From Clitopilus passeckerianus (taxonomy: Eukaryota; Basidiomycota; Agaricomycetes; Agaricales; Entolomataceae): a stretch of DNA of 64,000 bases. Location: the NCBI GenBank assembly GCA_944990035.1, contig CALYLX010000159.1, positions 992,001-1,056,000 of the forward strand, given 5' to 3'. Shown here one piece after another: positions 50,501 through 60,700 of this stretch (its first letter is position 1; every line of letters begins with the position of its first letter). A program made the position numbers and the translations under genes. The notes beneath the pieces were generated by a model. It was given only the letters and a program-made list of their open reading frames with translations. It had not been told where the DNA came from and did not search any database.

Positions 50501-51706
50501 TTTGAATGGTTCCGACGCGAGTATCCATGTTCCAGTATTTTCAGTTCGCTTCTTAGATATATCGTGGTGCGTCCACCAGTAGTCTGTCGAAGAATACCAT
50601 TCTGCAACCTTCCTGTGGTGGTCGCCTAGGATTCCGGGTCATTCGAATAGCCAGAAAAGGTGAGAAGTATGTGCTTACTCGAGTCTATATAACAGATTCC
50701 ACGTGAGTGGTCAAGAAAGGATGCATTGCATATATGCCCGACTTACAGACAATCTGGTCCCCAGCAACATCGTTGAAGACGCCACCGTATATCTCAACTC
50801 CTCGGCTACCGGCAGGGACGTCTGGTATCCCTTCCTGTCTTTGAGCATCAAGGTGAGACTGTATAGCAGGTGGCTCCTCCATGGTGGCTAAATTGGGCCC
50901 TTCATCGTATTGAGTTTCCGTTGTCTCGTCTCGCCAGTTTCCTCGCTGAATGACAGCACCATCCTTGGCCACTCCTTGGTCTTCCCATTCCCTCTCCTCC
51001 TTGTCTCTAGCGTCTACAGCTGTGACACCTCCAGTACAGATTTTGTCGTGAAATTCCATCCTTGCTGACCATCATCTCGTTCATTCTTTACCTCAGGCGC
51101 CAGTATAAGGGCAGGGTCTAATCCTGCACATTCTAGATTGGATCTGCGGGGTGTGATACCGCTGTCTTCGTTTTGGCAACGCGATGTATCCATAAGAGAC
51201 AGGGTAGTCTCTGCGTAACATCGGTCAGCGAGAAAACCAATACTTTGGTGAAATAACATACCATGACGGCGGAGTAAATCAAAGCAGCCGATCTTCCAGC
51301 ATTCCAAAAGATTGCTTCGCAGTCCAGCGTCGGTAGACAACAATTCTGAAGCTTCCCCCCGGTCTAATATAACTCCAAGATTCGATAGGATTTCTTCAAG
51401 CAGTGTCGCCTCAAAGACCGCCCTAACCGGAGTCGGTGCATTCGTATATGCACTCCAACTGTAGTGTCGAAGCAGGAACGTGTCTTCATCGGCCTCTTTA
51501 TCAGCCTGCTCAGCCCACTGCTCCTGTTTCGGCTCAAGGGACGACACCTTCACTCCCTGCTCTCTCCTAGCAATTCCACCTCTGAGGCGGGAAGTCGACG
51601 ACCGTTGTCTAGTCAAACTCTTCATGTGGCTCCATAGAACAAATCCGCCTGCTACAAGCGCCAATGCGGCCGTCGTAGGGATAAGGTAGCTTGAAACACG
51701 ATTCAT
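47569..51706 (-). CDS. NACHT-ankyrin NLR-like protein with N-terminal membrane anchor (frame-disrupted)
   Basis: Reading leftward. MNRVSSYLIPTTAALALVAG gives a predicted N-terminal membrane segment. A linker follows; a 50-nt intron (GTCAGC..CACAG) joins it in frame to the region with GGVFNDVAGDQ, common near the start of mushroom NACHT proteins. Next come TGTWILASEPFKRWQ and LWCPGIPGVGKTTIA, the Walker A P-loop (about 50,385..50,400, split by introns), YYIVLDALDEY (Walker B) and LLVTSRM. A winged-helix-like region (LSVRELQHALA) and about ten ankyrin repeats of 34 residues follow. NACHT ATPases oligomerise on ligand recognition; fungal ones are candidate non-self receptors. Two disruptions are seen: VHFTAQEF and FPGAEESIVNTCIAYL lie in different frames near 49,240..49,287, and a shifted segment interrupts the last ankyrin repeats (about 47,690..47,794). 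The N-terminal part could instead be a separate gene ending at 51014. Confidence 0.72.
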
Positions 51707-52197
51707 CGCATGGGGTCGAGAGGAACGAATTGTACGATTGGACCTTTAAGAGAGTAAAAAAACAGGAATCCTCAAAGAAACGTGCAGAGTCGGCTGTGTC
51801 TCTGCCGAAGTACATCCTGACATGCGACACACAGCATTCGCATTGTATGCCTTTTGGGCGCTTGGAGCAGAAGGGAGCGCTAAGGGGCCAAGGCGGTTTG
51901 GGAAAGAGGAAGAATGAATGAGCTTGTGATCGCGGCAGCCTCGGGAGTCCCAAGAGTCTCCTCGTTCCCACAGACCTCAGGCGTAAGAAACTTATCGAGA
52001 ACTTAGGAGATGCAACTGGGTATCATTCAGAGTTTCAACTTGTTTATGTGCTACAGATATCGTGAAGGGGTGTGTTACTGTCTCTTTTGTGCCCCTTACC
52101 TAATTTAGTTTGCCACAAAGTCAAGCATGGGCTCAGAAATGTTGCAGAGCAAAGGCTGCACAGCTGGAGAATTCTCACTGAGCCTCTTATAACTCTG

Positions 52198-52510
52198 AGA
52201 AACAAGGGTTCTCGTTTTCCCCCTCGGCTTAAGCCATTCCCTACTCTTCCCTTCACGTGAATAACCGCCCTAACGAATACGCTTGAGAAAGGATCCAAGG
52301 TATATCCAACCTTCTATACATATTTCCAGTTCTCAAGCCAAGTGGCGTACCCTGGGCGTCACACCATTCAAACAATTTCTTCGAAAGGGTTGTTGGCTGT
52401 TTAAACGACAGCCCGAGGCGACGGAACCGAATTAAGAATATGGCAAAAGACTGGCGGAGCGGTACATGCAGAAACCGAGTCTTCTAGGAAGTGTTACGCT
52501 CTAGGCGCGA
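52198..52510. repeat. Diverged segment shared with 46597..46890
   Basis: Second copy of the flanking segment, same orientation, on the promoter side of the NACHT-ankyrin gene. The best-matching block is GCCCGAGGCGACGGAACCGAATTA near 52,411. Confidence 0.55.
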
Positions 52511-53134
52511 CGTATCTGCAGAGTGGACAGGCAGCTCTATACATTTGACTCCGAATCTAATCTTCTAGCGCCTCAGCAGCTGCTAGTTTCTGCTTGGACA
52601 GCTCTTTCATCCGTCGGAGGTAGCTGGTTGCGGAAAACAATATACCATTAGTTCAAGAGATTTCTGGTCCACAAGAGAGGACTTACTCTTCGTATTGACA
52701 CCTAACGAGGACGGGTGGAGAGGCATGGTTAGCAAATGGGCTGGAAATGGAAGGGAGCGAAGACATAAGGCACACTTTTCATACTCATGTCGCTCATGCT
52801 CGCATTCCCAGGGGAGGTAGTAGGCTTTCTTTCGGCAGACGTTCAGAGGGAGCAACAAACTAATCACAGGAATTCGTCGTAAGATCGTGGTTCAGTTGAT
52901 TCGAACGAGTAATGAACATGAAGGAGCAACGATAAAATGAAAAGACATGGAATCAGTCAGAACACCTGCATGCCATGCCAGAACGGAAACACATACGCCG
53001 AACACCCATCTCTCCACCCCAAAGGGACCTTGTTTGTTTTCAGTTCCGTTTGGGAGGCTGTCGTCGACGAGGCCATTGATAACCAATTTTGCAGAGAGAA
53101 AGGTGGAATGAGAGAAAGTTTAAGCTTGAGGCCT

Positions 53135-53190
53135 GGAATACGGAGTAGGCTCGTTCGGAATACGGAGTAGGCTCGTTCGGAATACGAGCT
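53135..53190. repeat. 22-bp tandem repeat
   Basis: The 22-bp unit starting GGAATACGGAGTAGGCTC occurs twice perfectly (53135..53156 and 53157..53178), followed by a partial third unit that begins GGAATACGAG. Non-coding, downstream of the kinase gene. Confidence 0.85.
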
Positions 53191-53578
53191 CGTTGCGGTG
53201 AGTGTTCGGAAGAGGTGTTTGGCACTGGCGTTGGGTGCAAACAGATATTTTCGGGTAAGCGATTGCCTCCTCGGGAATTGGGATGCACAACCACCATCCC
53301 ACACTGCACTCAATTTACTTCATTCATTTTCATTGATTGACCACGCACTGAACTAAGAAGACGAACTCGAACATGGTTCCCCGAAAAATGCCATTGATTC
53401 ATTATACACCATAATCGCGGATTAAATATGATACAGTGGCCTAACACGACTACATACTACCCCAAGATTGAAGATTGAACATGACGATGTGAAGATGCGA
53501 GGAAGATACGAAGAAATTTATGAGGCGAAACCAGTGAAAAGAAGATTGAAAGCCAAATTCTCCCGATACTATCCCCAA

Positions 53579-55642
53579 TTATGAAAGAAACCTTCCAGGC
53601 AACAACCAATATTTGATACTCTCGAAAGGGGACACTTTCCTCCTCGCAGCCGCAGCTGCGTCCTTGTCTCGTCGTTCCCTGCCCCGCTGCGATGCAAGCG
53701 GATCACTACTCTTGGTGACCCACTGGTGACTCTGTCGCTGTACCGGTCCTGGTCCTGCTGCTGGCGCTACAGACTGAAGGAACTGCGACGAATACGGGGC
53801 GTAGCCTGGGTTCGCGCTGTGTCGGTAGGCTCTGAGCTTCTCCCTTGTGGTTTGTCCTTGCATTTGTGGATGAGGCTGGGGTTGGGGATGAGGAACCTGC
53901 GAATACAGGCTCATCGGATCGAACATAGCTGTGCGGGTGCTGTCGTCATATGGAACTGGGTCGGGGTCCATGGCCCAGAGGTAGGAGTCGGGTGAGGGTG
54001 TGGTGGGTCGAACGAGGGCGAAGGGGTCCGGGTCGTGGCCTAGAGAAGAGCCAGACCCATAATCGTCGTCATGGTCCTGGATGGGGAGCACATTTTCGAC
54101 TGCCATATTCCATGAAGCACCAGGCGGTAGCGGTTGATGAATCATGGAGACGTTGAACGACGAACTCGTTTGCGGTTGCTGGTAGATGCACGACCCCGTC
54201 CCATCAAAGTGAGCCGCAGCGTTGGAAGAAGTGTCCCAGTTGCACCCGGTGGGTTCTATAAATTTGTTCCTCTGCATCATCTCGTCTAATGCAGCTTGCT
54301 GGCAGCTCGCGTACGAGATGTCCGCGCTATCGGGTGTGGAGGGGGAGGTGGAATAGGAGCAATACGAGGAGCCAGACGATTGAGATAGTGGTCTGTCCTC
54401 CATCTCCATCTTCATGATCGTATCGCCGATGTCGATGTTGAGTTCTGGCCCAGGAAGACAAGGATGGATGTAATGGGTGCCCTCGGCGAGCCAGCCGGGG
54501 ACCTCGATCTCGTGTTTGTCGCGGTGGTGGAAGTGCGACTCTTCACTCCAGTGGGACTTGAGAGGTTTCGCGGGGATGGGCACGGGTTTGGTCTCTTCCC
54601 GCATTGATGGGACTTTGGCTGGTGCAGGTGCAGCGGCCACAGGCGCAGCAGGAGCAGCGCTCGCCACCTCCCAGACACATCGAGCCTGGCTACCGTCAAA
54701 TATGACGTCCGGGGCGTAGAAGTTTTCTATGTCTTCCATTTCTTGACGAAGCTCCGCTAACGTCATACGTCCCGTCCAATCGACGTTGAGTGTGCGTATG
54801 AGGACTTCGTTGATTTCACGAGAGACAGGGAGGACGGAAGGGAAGAAGTGGAGAGGGTCACGGAGGTAGGCCTGGAATGTGAGGTCGTCCATCGTGGCTG
54901 TCTTCCAGGGGTTTCTGCCGGTGGCGAGGTTGAGGAGGATGATGCCTAATGACCAGACGTCATTGAACATTGGGGAGTATGCCTGGCTACTGTTGCCGGT
55001 GAAGTCGAGCCCTTGACATTCTGGTTAAAGGTGAGCACATATTCGGCCAGTAAAACCAACCAGATGGAGCTTACCCGGACTCATATGATAGATACTCCCT
55101 GTCCTCATCTCCTCGCTCATCTTCTCGGTGGTGGCGAGGCCGAAATCGGTAATGGCAATTCTGGAACCCTCATCAAAGCAGAGAACATTCTCAGGCTTGA
55201 GGTCTCGATGATATATGCCGAGGCGATGGCAGTATTCCACTGCGTCGAGGAGCTGCAGGAACACGTGCTTTATGAGGCCATTGTTTCCAAGGTAGCGACA
55301 ATTATTGAGTATTTGGGTGAAGAGGTCGTGGTCTGGTGCGTAATCCATGATGATGTATGTGCACGTATTATCCTCAATGACTCGATGTAGGGTTATGATG
55401 CCGGGGTGGGCCGATGAGATTTGGTGAAGGGCAATTTCGCGAATGTGTAGCTGACGACGCATGGAGGGTTGGGTCTGGTCGTGCAAGAGGCACTTGACGG
55501 CGAAGGACTGAGGGTCGGAGGAACGTGTTTCTACTGCACGGTAGACCACGCCATAGCCGCCAACACCCAAGATCTCAACGAGCTCGAGTGTGCCACCATC
55601 TATACGAGTTCCAAGCTGGACCGTAGAGGATTTGTTGGTCAT
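53579..55642 (-). CDS. Ser/Thr protein kinase, Ran1/Sks1-like
   Basis: Exons 55075..55642 and 53579..55020 join across a 54-nt intron and encode 669 residues. The kinase domain has GVGGYGVVY (glycine loop), the AVK lysine at residue 50, HRDLKPEN (145-152), DFG (166-168), and YHMSPE in place of the usual APE, followed by DVWSLGIILLNLATGRNPW. The last block and the short linker between HRD and DFG resemble the Ran1/Pat1, Ksp1, Sks1 and Vhs1 group that controls nutrient response, meiosis entry and filamentous growth. The C-terminal 350 residues are disordered and rich in Pro, Ser, Gln and His. The start is the ATG at 55642; an upstream in-frame ATG at 55720 would add 26 residues. Confidence 0.9.
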
Positions 55643-56634
55643 TTCAGACGGATTCTGGAAAGTAATGAGATGTAAGTTGAGTAGTTCTTCGGTGTACGAG
55701 CCCAAGAATGCGACAGACATGCACCCGTTTCAGAGTAGCGACTATCCCGGGGAGAAGCATGCACACCATGAGGTGTGAAGAAACTCACATTAATGGGAGA
55801 CGCCCTTGGTTCACACCAGATGAACGACTTGAAGGGCGGCTGGTGCCAGTAGCCTTTAATATAACGGTCAGTCGGTTAGAGGGGGAGACGACTCTGCATT
55901 TTTAGATGAAGCCATATCTATGGTATTTGACATGTCTCTGTGGCTATCTGAGTACGCATTCGCTCATCTCTCGATCGCAGGGCTCCAAAGCGGCGGTGCC
56001 ACCCAGACCCCGTAAAAACGAGGGCTTTCGCCCCTCTGCGTGCTCTTCCGCGATCACGCTCTCAACCATTTGCAACTCAGTGCAGCCTCCACCGCCCTGT
56101 GTATGCTCCTTAACTACTAAAGGAGGCAAGCTTGGCCTTCGCTGGAAGGCTCTACGATCGACAGCGCCCCGATAGTGACCTAATCTGCTCCATTTGCATG
56201 AGAGATTCAGAACACCGGGACGATCTTGTCTCATAATTTGGTACCCGCACTCTATACAAGGAAAGCGATCTGATCGACCTGGAATGTCAGCGATGAATTA
56301 TTCCTTCATGGGGTCGGTGTTATCTCACTATCATCGCGGCTATTGGGTTGCAATGTAAAAGAATTTTGGTTAATAATCGACCGTTGGACCAAGCAAAGTA
56401 CGAAGGAATCGGCATTCAGACGTCGGGGCCGGGAAGCCCAGAAATGGTCTATGACAAGAACAAGACAGGAGACTAGACCCTATTGCGTTTTGCATGGCAT
56501 GTGCCTGGACGCATTTTACAGTCGGTTTTAACCTCGATTCTTTCGCCGTTAATAGAGTATCAATGGTATCAATTGATATCACCATTATTATTGTTCTCCG
56601 CTTCTGAAATGCGAAAATGGATACGGCTAGCCTT
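55643..56634. other. Intergenic region with a GC-rich potentially structured stretch
   Basis: Promoter of the kinase gene and 3' flank of the TENA-like gene. Between about 55,975 and 56,175 the sequence is GC-rich with a hairpin (GAGGGC..GCCCCTC) and other short inverted matches. No known RNA signature was recognised. Confidence 0.35.
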
Positions 56635-57415
56635 TCAGTCCTTCGTAACAATCTCCTCTCCATCTCTCGGCCAGAACTCCTCTTCAAGTTCGATGACTCT
56701 CTTCCAGATGGCTTCAGCAACAGACCAGGCATGCTCTCCCAAGTCAAAATAGACGTCATCCGCGAGTTGAGCGAGATCATCGACGAAGCTCTTGAATTCG
56801 GGGCTACTCCAATTCTTTGCCAGCGCAAAGACCGGAGAATCGTTAATCAAGTCGGTGGTAGTGCCTCGAAGAGAATTATGAACATTTGTCCAGGCGTCCC
56901 AGTAGACCTGAATTTCATTCATCAGTCCATGCATTATAGTGGCTTGGTCGATATTCTTATGGATAGATTCTTACCTTCTCCATAGCCCACAGGAACAGGA
57001 TGCCTTCCTCCAATCTCCCCGAATTTGATATTCTTGCCATTTCTGCAGTGTAGTTCCTAGTTCCTTTACGCTCATTCCAGCCCTCTAAATTGAGACCCCA
57101 GGTTTTGGCGGTGTTATCGAAGAAATCGACCTCGCGCACGATGTTATCCAGTGAATACACAAGGATCTTCAGTATTCTTTCTGCCATTTTGGCATCCATA
57201 TGGGGCTGGCCAAATGGTATTTTTGAGATCAAGGTTCCGATGAACCGAGGGTATGCGTGTGCTGCATAAATGCGATCTTGGGAGAGGAAAAACGCAAGGC
57301 GTGGATTCGAAAGGCTTCCATCCGCAGCAGTCTCCAGGAAGCTGTGGTCTTTGGTCGCCAATGCATAGGGTGGATCTATCTCAAGGGAGAGAAGGTGGCT
57401 AGTTATGGATTTCAT
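56635..57415 (-). CDS. TENA/THI-4-like (heme-oxygenase-fold) protein
   Basis: Exons 56975..57415 and 56635..56907 give 714 nt and 237 residues. YALATKDHSFLETAADGSLS and LAFFLSQDRIYAAHAYPRFI match the N-terminal helices of fungal TENA/THI-4 family proteins. The C-terminal half has YWDAWTNVHNS and the terminal helix AEAIWKRVIELEEEFWP typical of the fold. Bacterial TenA is a thiaminase II salvaging thiamine pyrimidines; the function of this fungal subgroup is not established and the catalytic cysteine was not identified here. Appears intact, cytosolic. Confidence 0.78.
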
Positions 57416-57897
57416 TGCAACGCCTAAAGCTTAGAGCCTAAGGGTTGGATAACGACGGTGTGGGGTATCCGCCAAGCAATTAAGCGCCCCCTTAAGCGCG
57501 TCGACCTTGCTTTTGCCAATCAGACGCGTCTGTGACAGAGCACGTGCCAAAGCGTGACGACGAACCTCCTAAACCCAAACTACCATGACCACCATGCAGT
57601 AGGGGAGGTTGCCTGTACGGCTCTAGAATGCCAGAATGGAACATCTTTAATCTTGACAGCGGACTATATGCACTATATCATTGTGCAACGTCTTGCCCGA
57701 GCATCACGGCCTTTGGGAAACACCCGATTCGACTGCCTCAAGAGGAACCACATGGCTGATCCCTATCGTAAGGGGTGAGACTGAAAGATCGCAGCAGAGG
57801 CAGCGATTCGTCTCCGAGAATGACTCGAGTTTGACTGCACCAAAGTTTTTCCAGCTAACGATATCTTTCGAACCCAGAGCCTGCCCTACCGGCCTCA
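57416..57897. other. Divergent promoter region (TENA-like gene and GNAT)
   Basis: About 480 bp between two divergent starts. No further gene seen. Confidence 0.5.
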
Positions 57898-58494
57898 ATG
57901 TTTACTACTGAGCGACTTCGCCTTCGAGCCCTCAAAACATCCGATCATGAGCCCATTCTTGAGCTCTATAACATCCCAGAGGTCGCAAAATGGATGGTTA
58001 GCCCTGGCTCCTACGTCACACCGATGTCCGAAGATAACTTCAAAGACACCTACATCAAAGGCTTCAAGGACTGCCTGATGTTTGTCACCGCCGAAAGCCT
58101 CGAGAACGGAGAGTTCGTTGGATTCGCATGCTACATGAAGATGCAGCCCAAAAATCGAAATGCAAATTTTGGACTCAGTATCAGCCCCAAATACCAGACT
58201 CAAGGCTACGGGAGGGAGTTGACGGAGTTTATGGTGGACTACGCTTTCCATAACTTGGGAGTTCATAGAGTATCACTGGGAGTGTTCAGCGGTAATGACA
58301 GAGCTATTGCGATGTATAAGAAAGTGTAAGTTTCGGTGCCCATAATCAACAAGCGGCTTGACTAATTGCTCTGTAGGGGTTTTGCTGAAGAAGGTAGGAT
58401 AAGGAAGTCAGTCTGGTTTGAAGGGGGTTGGAGAGATGAGGTTGTGATGGGAATACTTGAAGAGGAATGGACCAAAAGCCGGTCGAAAGAGTAA
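57898..58494 (+). CDS. GNAT-family N-acetyltransferase (RimJ/RimL-like)
   Basis: Exons 57898..58325 and 58377..58494 give 546 nt and 181 residues. TTERLRLRALKTSDHEPIL is the typical N-terminal strand and helix of Acetyltransf_3 enzymes. YQTQGYGRELTEFMVDYAF holds the acetyl-CoA pyrophosphate loop (Q-x-x-G-x-G), and HRVSLGVFSGNDRAIAMYKK with VGFAEEGRIRKSVW is the C-terminal acceptor-site region. MGILEEEW closes the domain. Acceptor unknown; RimJ/RimL relatives acetylate protein N-termini or small amines. The final intron sits between KK and VGF, the same place as in the decayed relative at 18860..19461. Confidence 0.9.
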
Positions 58495-59260
58495 CTACCG
58501 ACTCTTTCGCATATTTGGTGCCCGACGGAGAGGAAAGTATGAGGAACATGTTATCTTGATGCTGCAGCTGATTTCAGGTTCTGTTACAAGGAAGATACCT
58601 ACGTTTGCATATCTACATTTGTCGTGTCACGACGATGAGAATATATATACATTCTTTCAGACCTCCTGATTGATCTCTCCGCACTAGAATTGAATGGAAC
58701 CCGATGACAAGGGAAGACGTCCGGATGAATGTAATCTCTTGATGGAAGAGTGGGCGTAGTCCATCATTGATCCTTGACGATATTCTGGGCAAAGATCATG
58801 ATAGTATTCAGGCAAGGTGATCCGTCTCAGCCATGCACCACCTTAATGGCTCTTAACGGCTTACTGGGGCTGCGGGGCCTTACCTTGATATGGACACACT
58901 GCAATGATCACCCGCCCAAGGTAAGCTCATAGATTGCTCAGTCGTCCCATTAATTGATTGATCATCGATAGAAGTGGAACATCCTATTTTTGAGCAGAGC
59001 TACCTGCCAGGTCGTCACCCTACAACACAATGACATATCAAACTATATCATGGAGAATGATCGCGCCAGAGGCCTACCTTGCTTAATTGCAGATAAACCA
59101 GTTACCTGTGCTTCTCATATCAACAATCCTCTGCCTGGGGCCGACCTCTGTATCCTCAAAGAACGAAGGAATGTCCCACGTTTGATGTATCCAGCTGGCT
59201 AGTATATCAGGGCTTCGACCTTCGTTAAAACTGCGAGCTCTTCAACCTTGGGCGCTCAGG
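58495..59260. other. Intergenic region
   Basis: 3' flank of the GNAT gene and promoter of the 7-TM gene. Nothing recognised. Confidence 0.5.
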
Positions 59261-60700
59261 ATGACGCCCGACGAAGCAGAATTCCTCAGAGGTTTTGGTG
59301 AACTGGTTCTACCTTCAACGCTTGTGCCCCCTGCTATTGGTATCGTCGTATATGGTGGGCAATCTTTGGTTTCCCGAACTCTAGTACGCTAGACAGGAAC
59401 ACACTTAGGCCTATCCATCCCAATCTTTGTATATGCATTCTCAACGATGAGGTATGTATAACTGTGCATAATCAACTTCCTATACTTTGATGCTGACCCC
59501 AGCGTCATTCGGATTGCGTGCGTCCACACGAGCTACGAAGATCCTGCTTGCCACAATTTTGTCGGCATTTCTCATTGCAACAACGAGCGTCTGTGCGAAC
59601 ATCGCCTCTCTTGCGTTGTACGTCCGGATACCCAATACACTTGCCCGGCTACACCTCTCTGGAGAGATTGCGGGCGGCATGAGCATGAAGCAGTCCTTTA
59701 TCCTCAACACGATTCAAGGGTGGTGCTCGTCGTTGGCCGTCTGTACTCGCCTCATCCCAAGAGAGACCTGATTCTGATATCTCGTGCCCTCAGATTATTG
59801 TCAGCGACGCTGTGGTATTCTGGAGAGCTTGGACATTGTTCTCCCAGAGCAAATGGGCCATGATTCTGCCGGCTTGGTTGTTTGTGGCATCTCTGGGTAT
59901 GATATGGCTCCCTAACATCTAAACGTTCACTGACTAAGTAATGACTAGGGACATGCCTGGGGACAAACATTCTCGCTTCCAATTTCTCGACATGGCTAGC
60001 GTGGTCCGAAGGTCAAGGTCCTTTGGTTGCCAGTAGACTGAATTTAGCCAATGGATGGGTGTCGTTTCTGACTAACCTGTCCTGCACGGCTCTGGTGACT
60101 TTCAGACTATGGTATATCGTTTCGGTAATCTCTGTGCACTTGATGCTGAATACATGCCTTCAGGAGATATAAGCGTTTCCTCAGTAGGAATCAGGTCCTT
60201 GGATCTTTACACTCTCCAGTCCATCAGACTCTCTACACTATTGTGGAATCGGGCTCGGTATTCTGCGCAATACAGGTATGACTGCCCACCGGACAGATCA
60301 CTATAGTCATATTGAAGCTTTTAGGGCATTGGTATGATATTACAACATCTGGCACAAGCAGGCTTGATTGCGGATCCGTCATACTTGGCGTACCCGTGTC
60401 TTCTTCAATTCATTTTTTCACTATCCGTACGTGCCTATGCATCTCCCGGAATCTTGACTAAGTGAGCGGTACAGGCGTCTTACCCTGCCGGAAGTCATTG
60501 CCCTAGTCCACTCACGCAAGGTGACACTCGACAACCATAATGTTGACGCGCTTTATGATCGGGCTATCGATCACCTGCCGAAGTCACTCCTTGCCCCGGA
60601 GAGAATGCATGATAATCAAATAACTCTCACTGGCGACATACCTCAGCTTCCGCCACTGATATTTAATGACACTAATCTGAAGCAGGAGGAACCAGTTTAG
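59261..60700 (+). pseudogene. Seven-transmembrane family protein with apparent frame disruptions
   Basis: ATG at 59261 opens MTPDEAEFLRGFGELVLPST. Later blocks are typical of an Agaricomycete 7-TM family: IIVSDAVVFWRAWTLF, ASNFSTWLAWSEGQG, VSFLTNLSCTALVTFRLW, TLYTIVESGSVFCAI, and a final TLPEVIALVHS with a hydrophilic tail to TAG at 60700. Most introns join cleanly. Two junctions do not. After FSTM at about 59,450 the next exon (SFGLRASTRATKILL) begins one base out of frame. In the last exon the reading frame entered by the splice (ASYP) differs from the one carrying TLPEVIALV. Either the gene is decaying or unusual splice sites are used. Function of the family is unknown. Confidence 0.55.

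Larger units (their letters stand above)
51707..53578. other. Intergenic region upstream of the NACHT-ankyrin gene
   Basis: Contains the NLR promoter, the repeat at 52198..52510, the 22-bp tandem at 53135..53190, and the 3' flank of the kinase gene. No gene supported. Confidence 0.5.
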
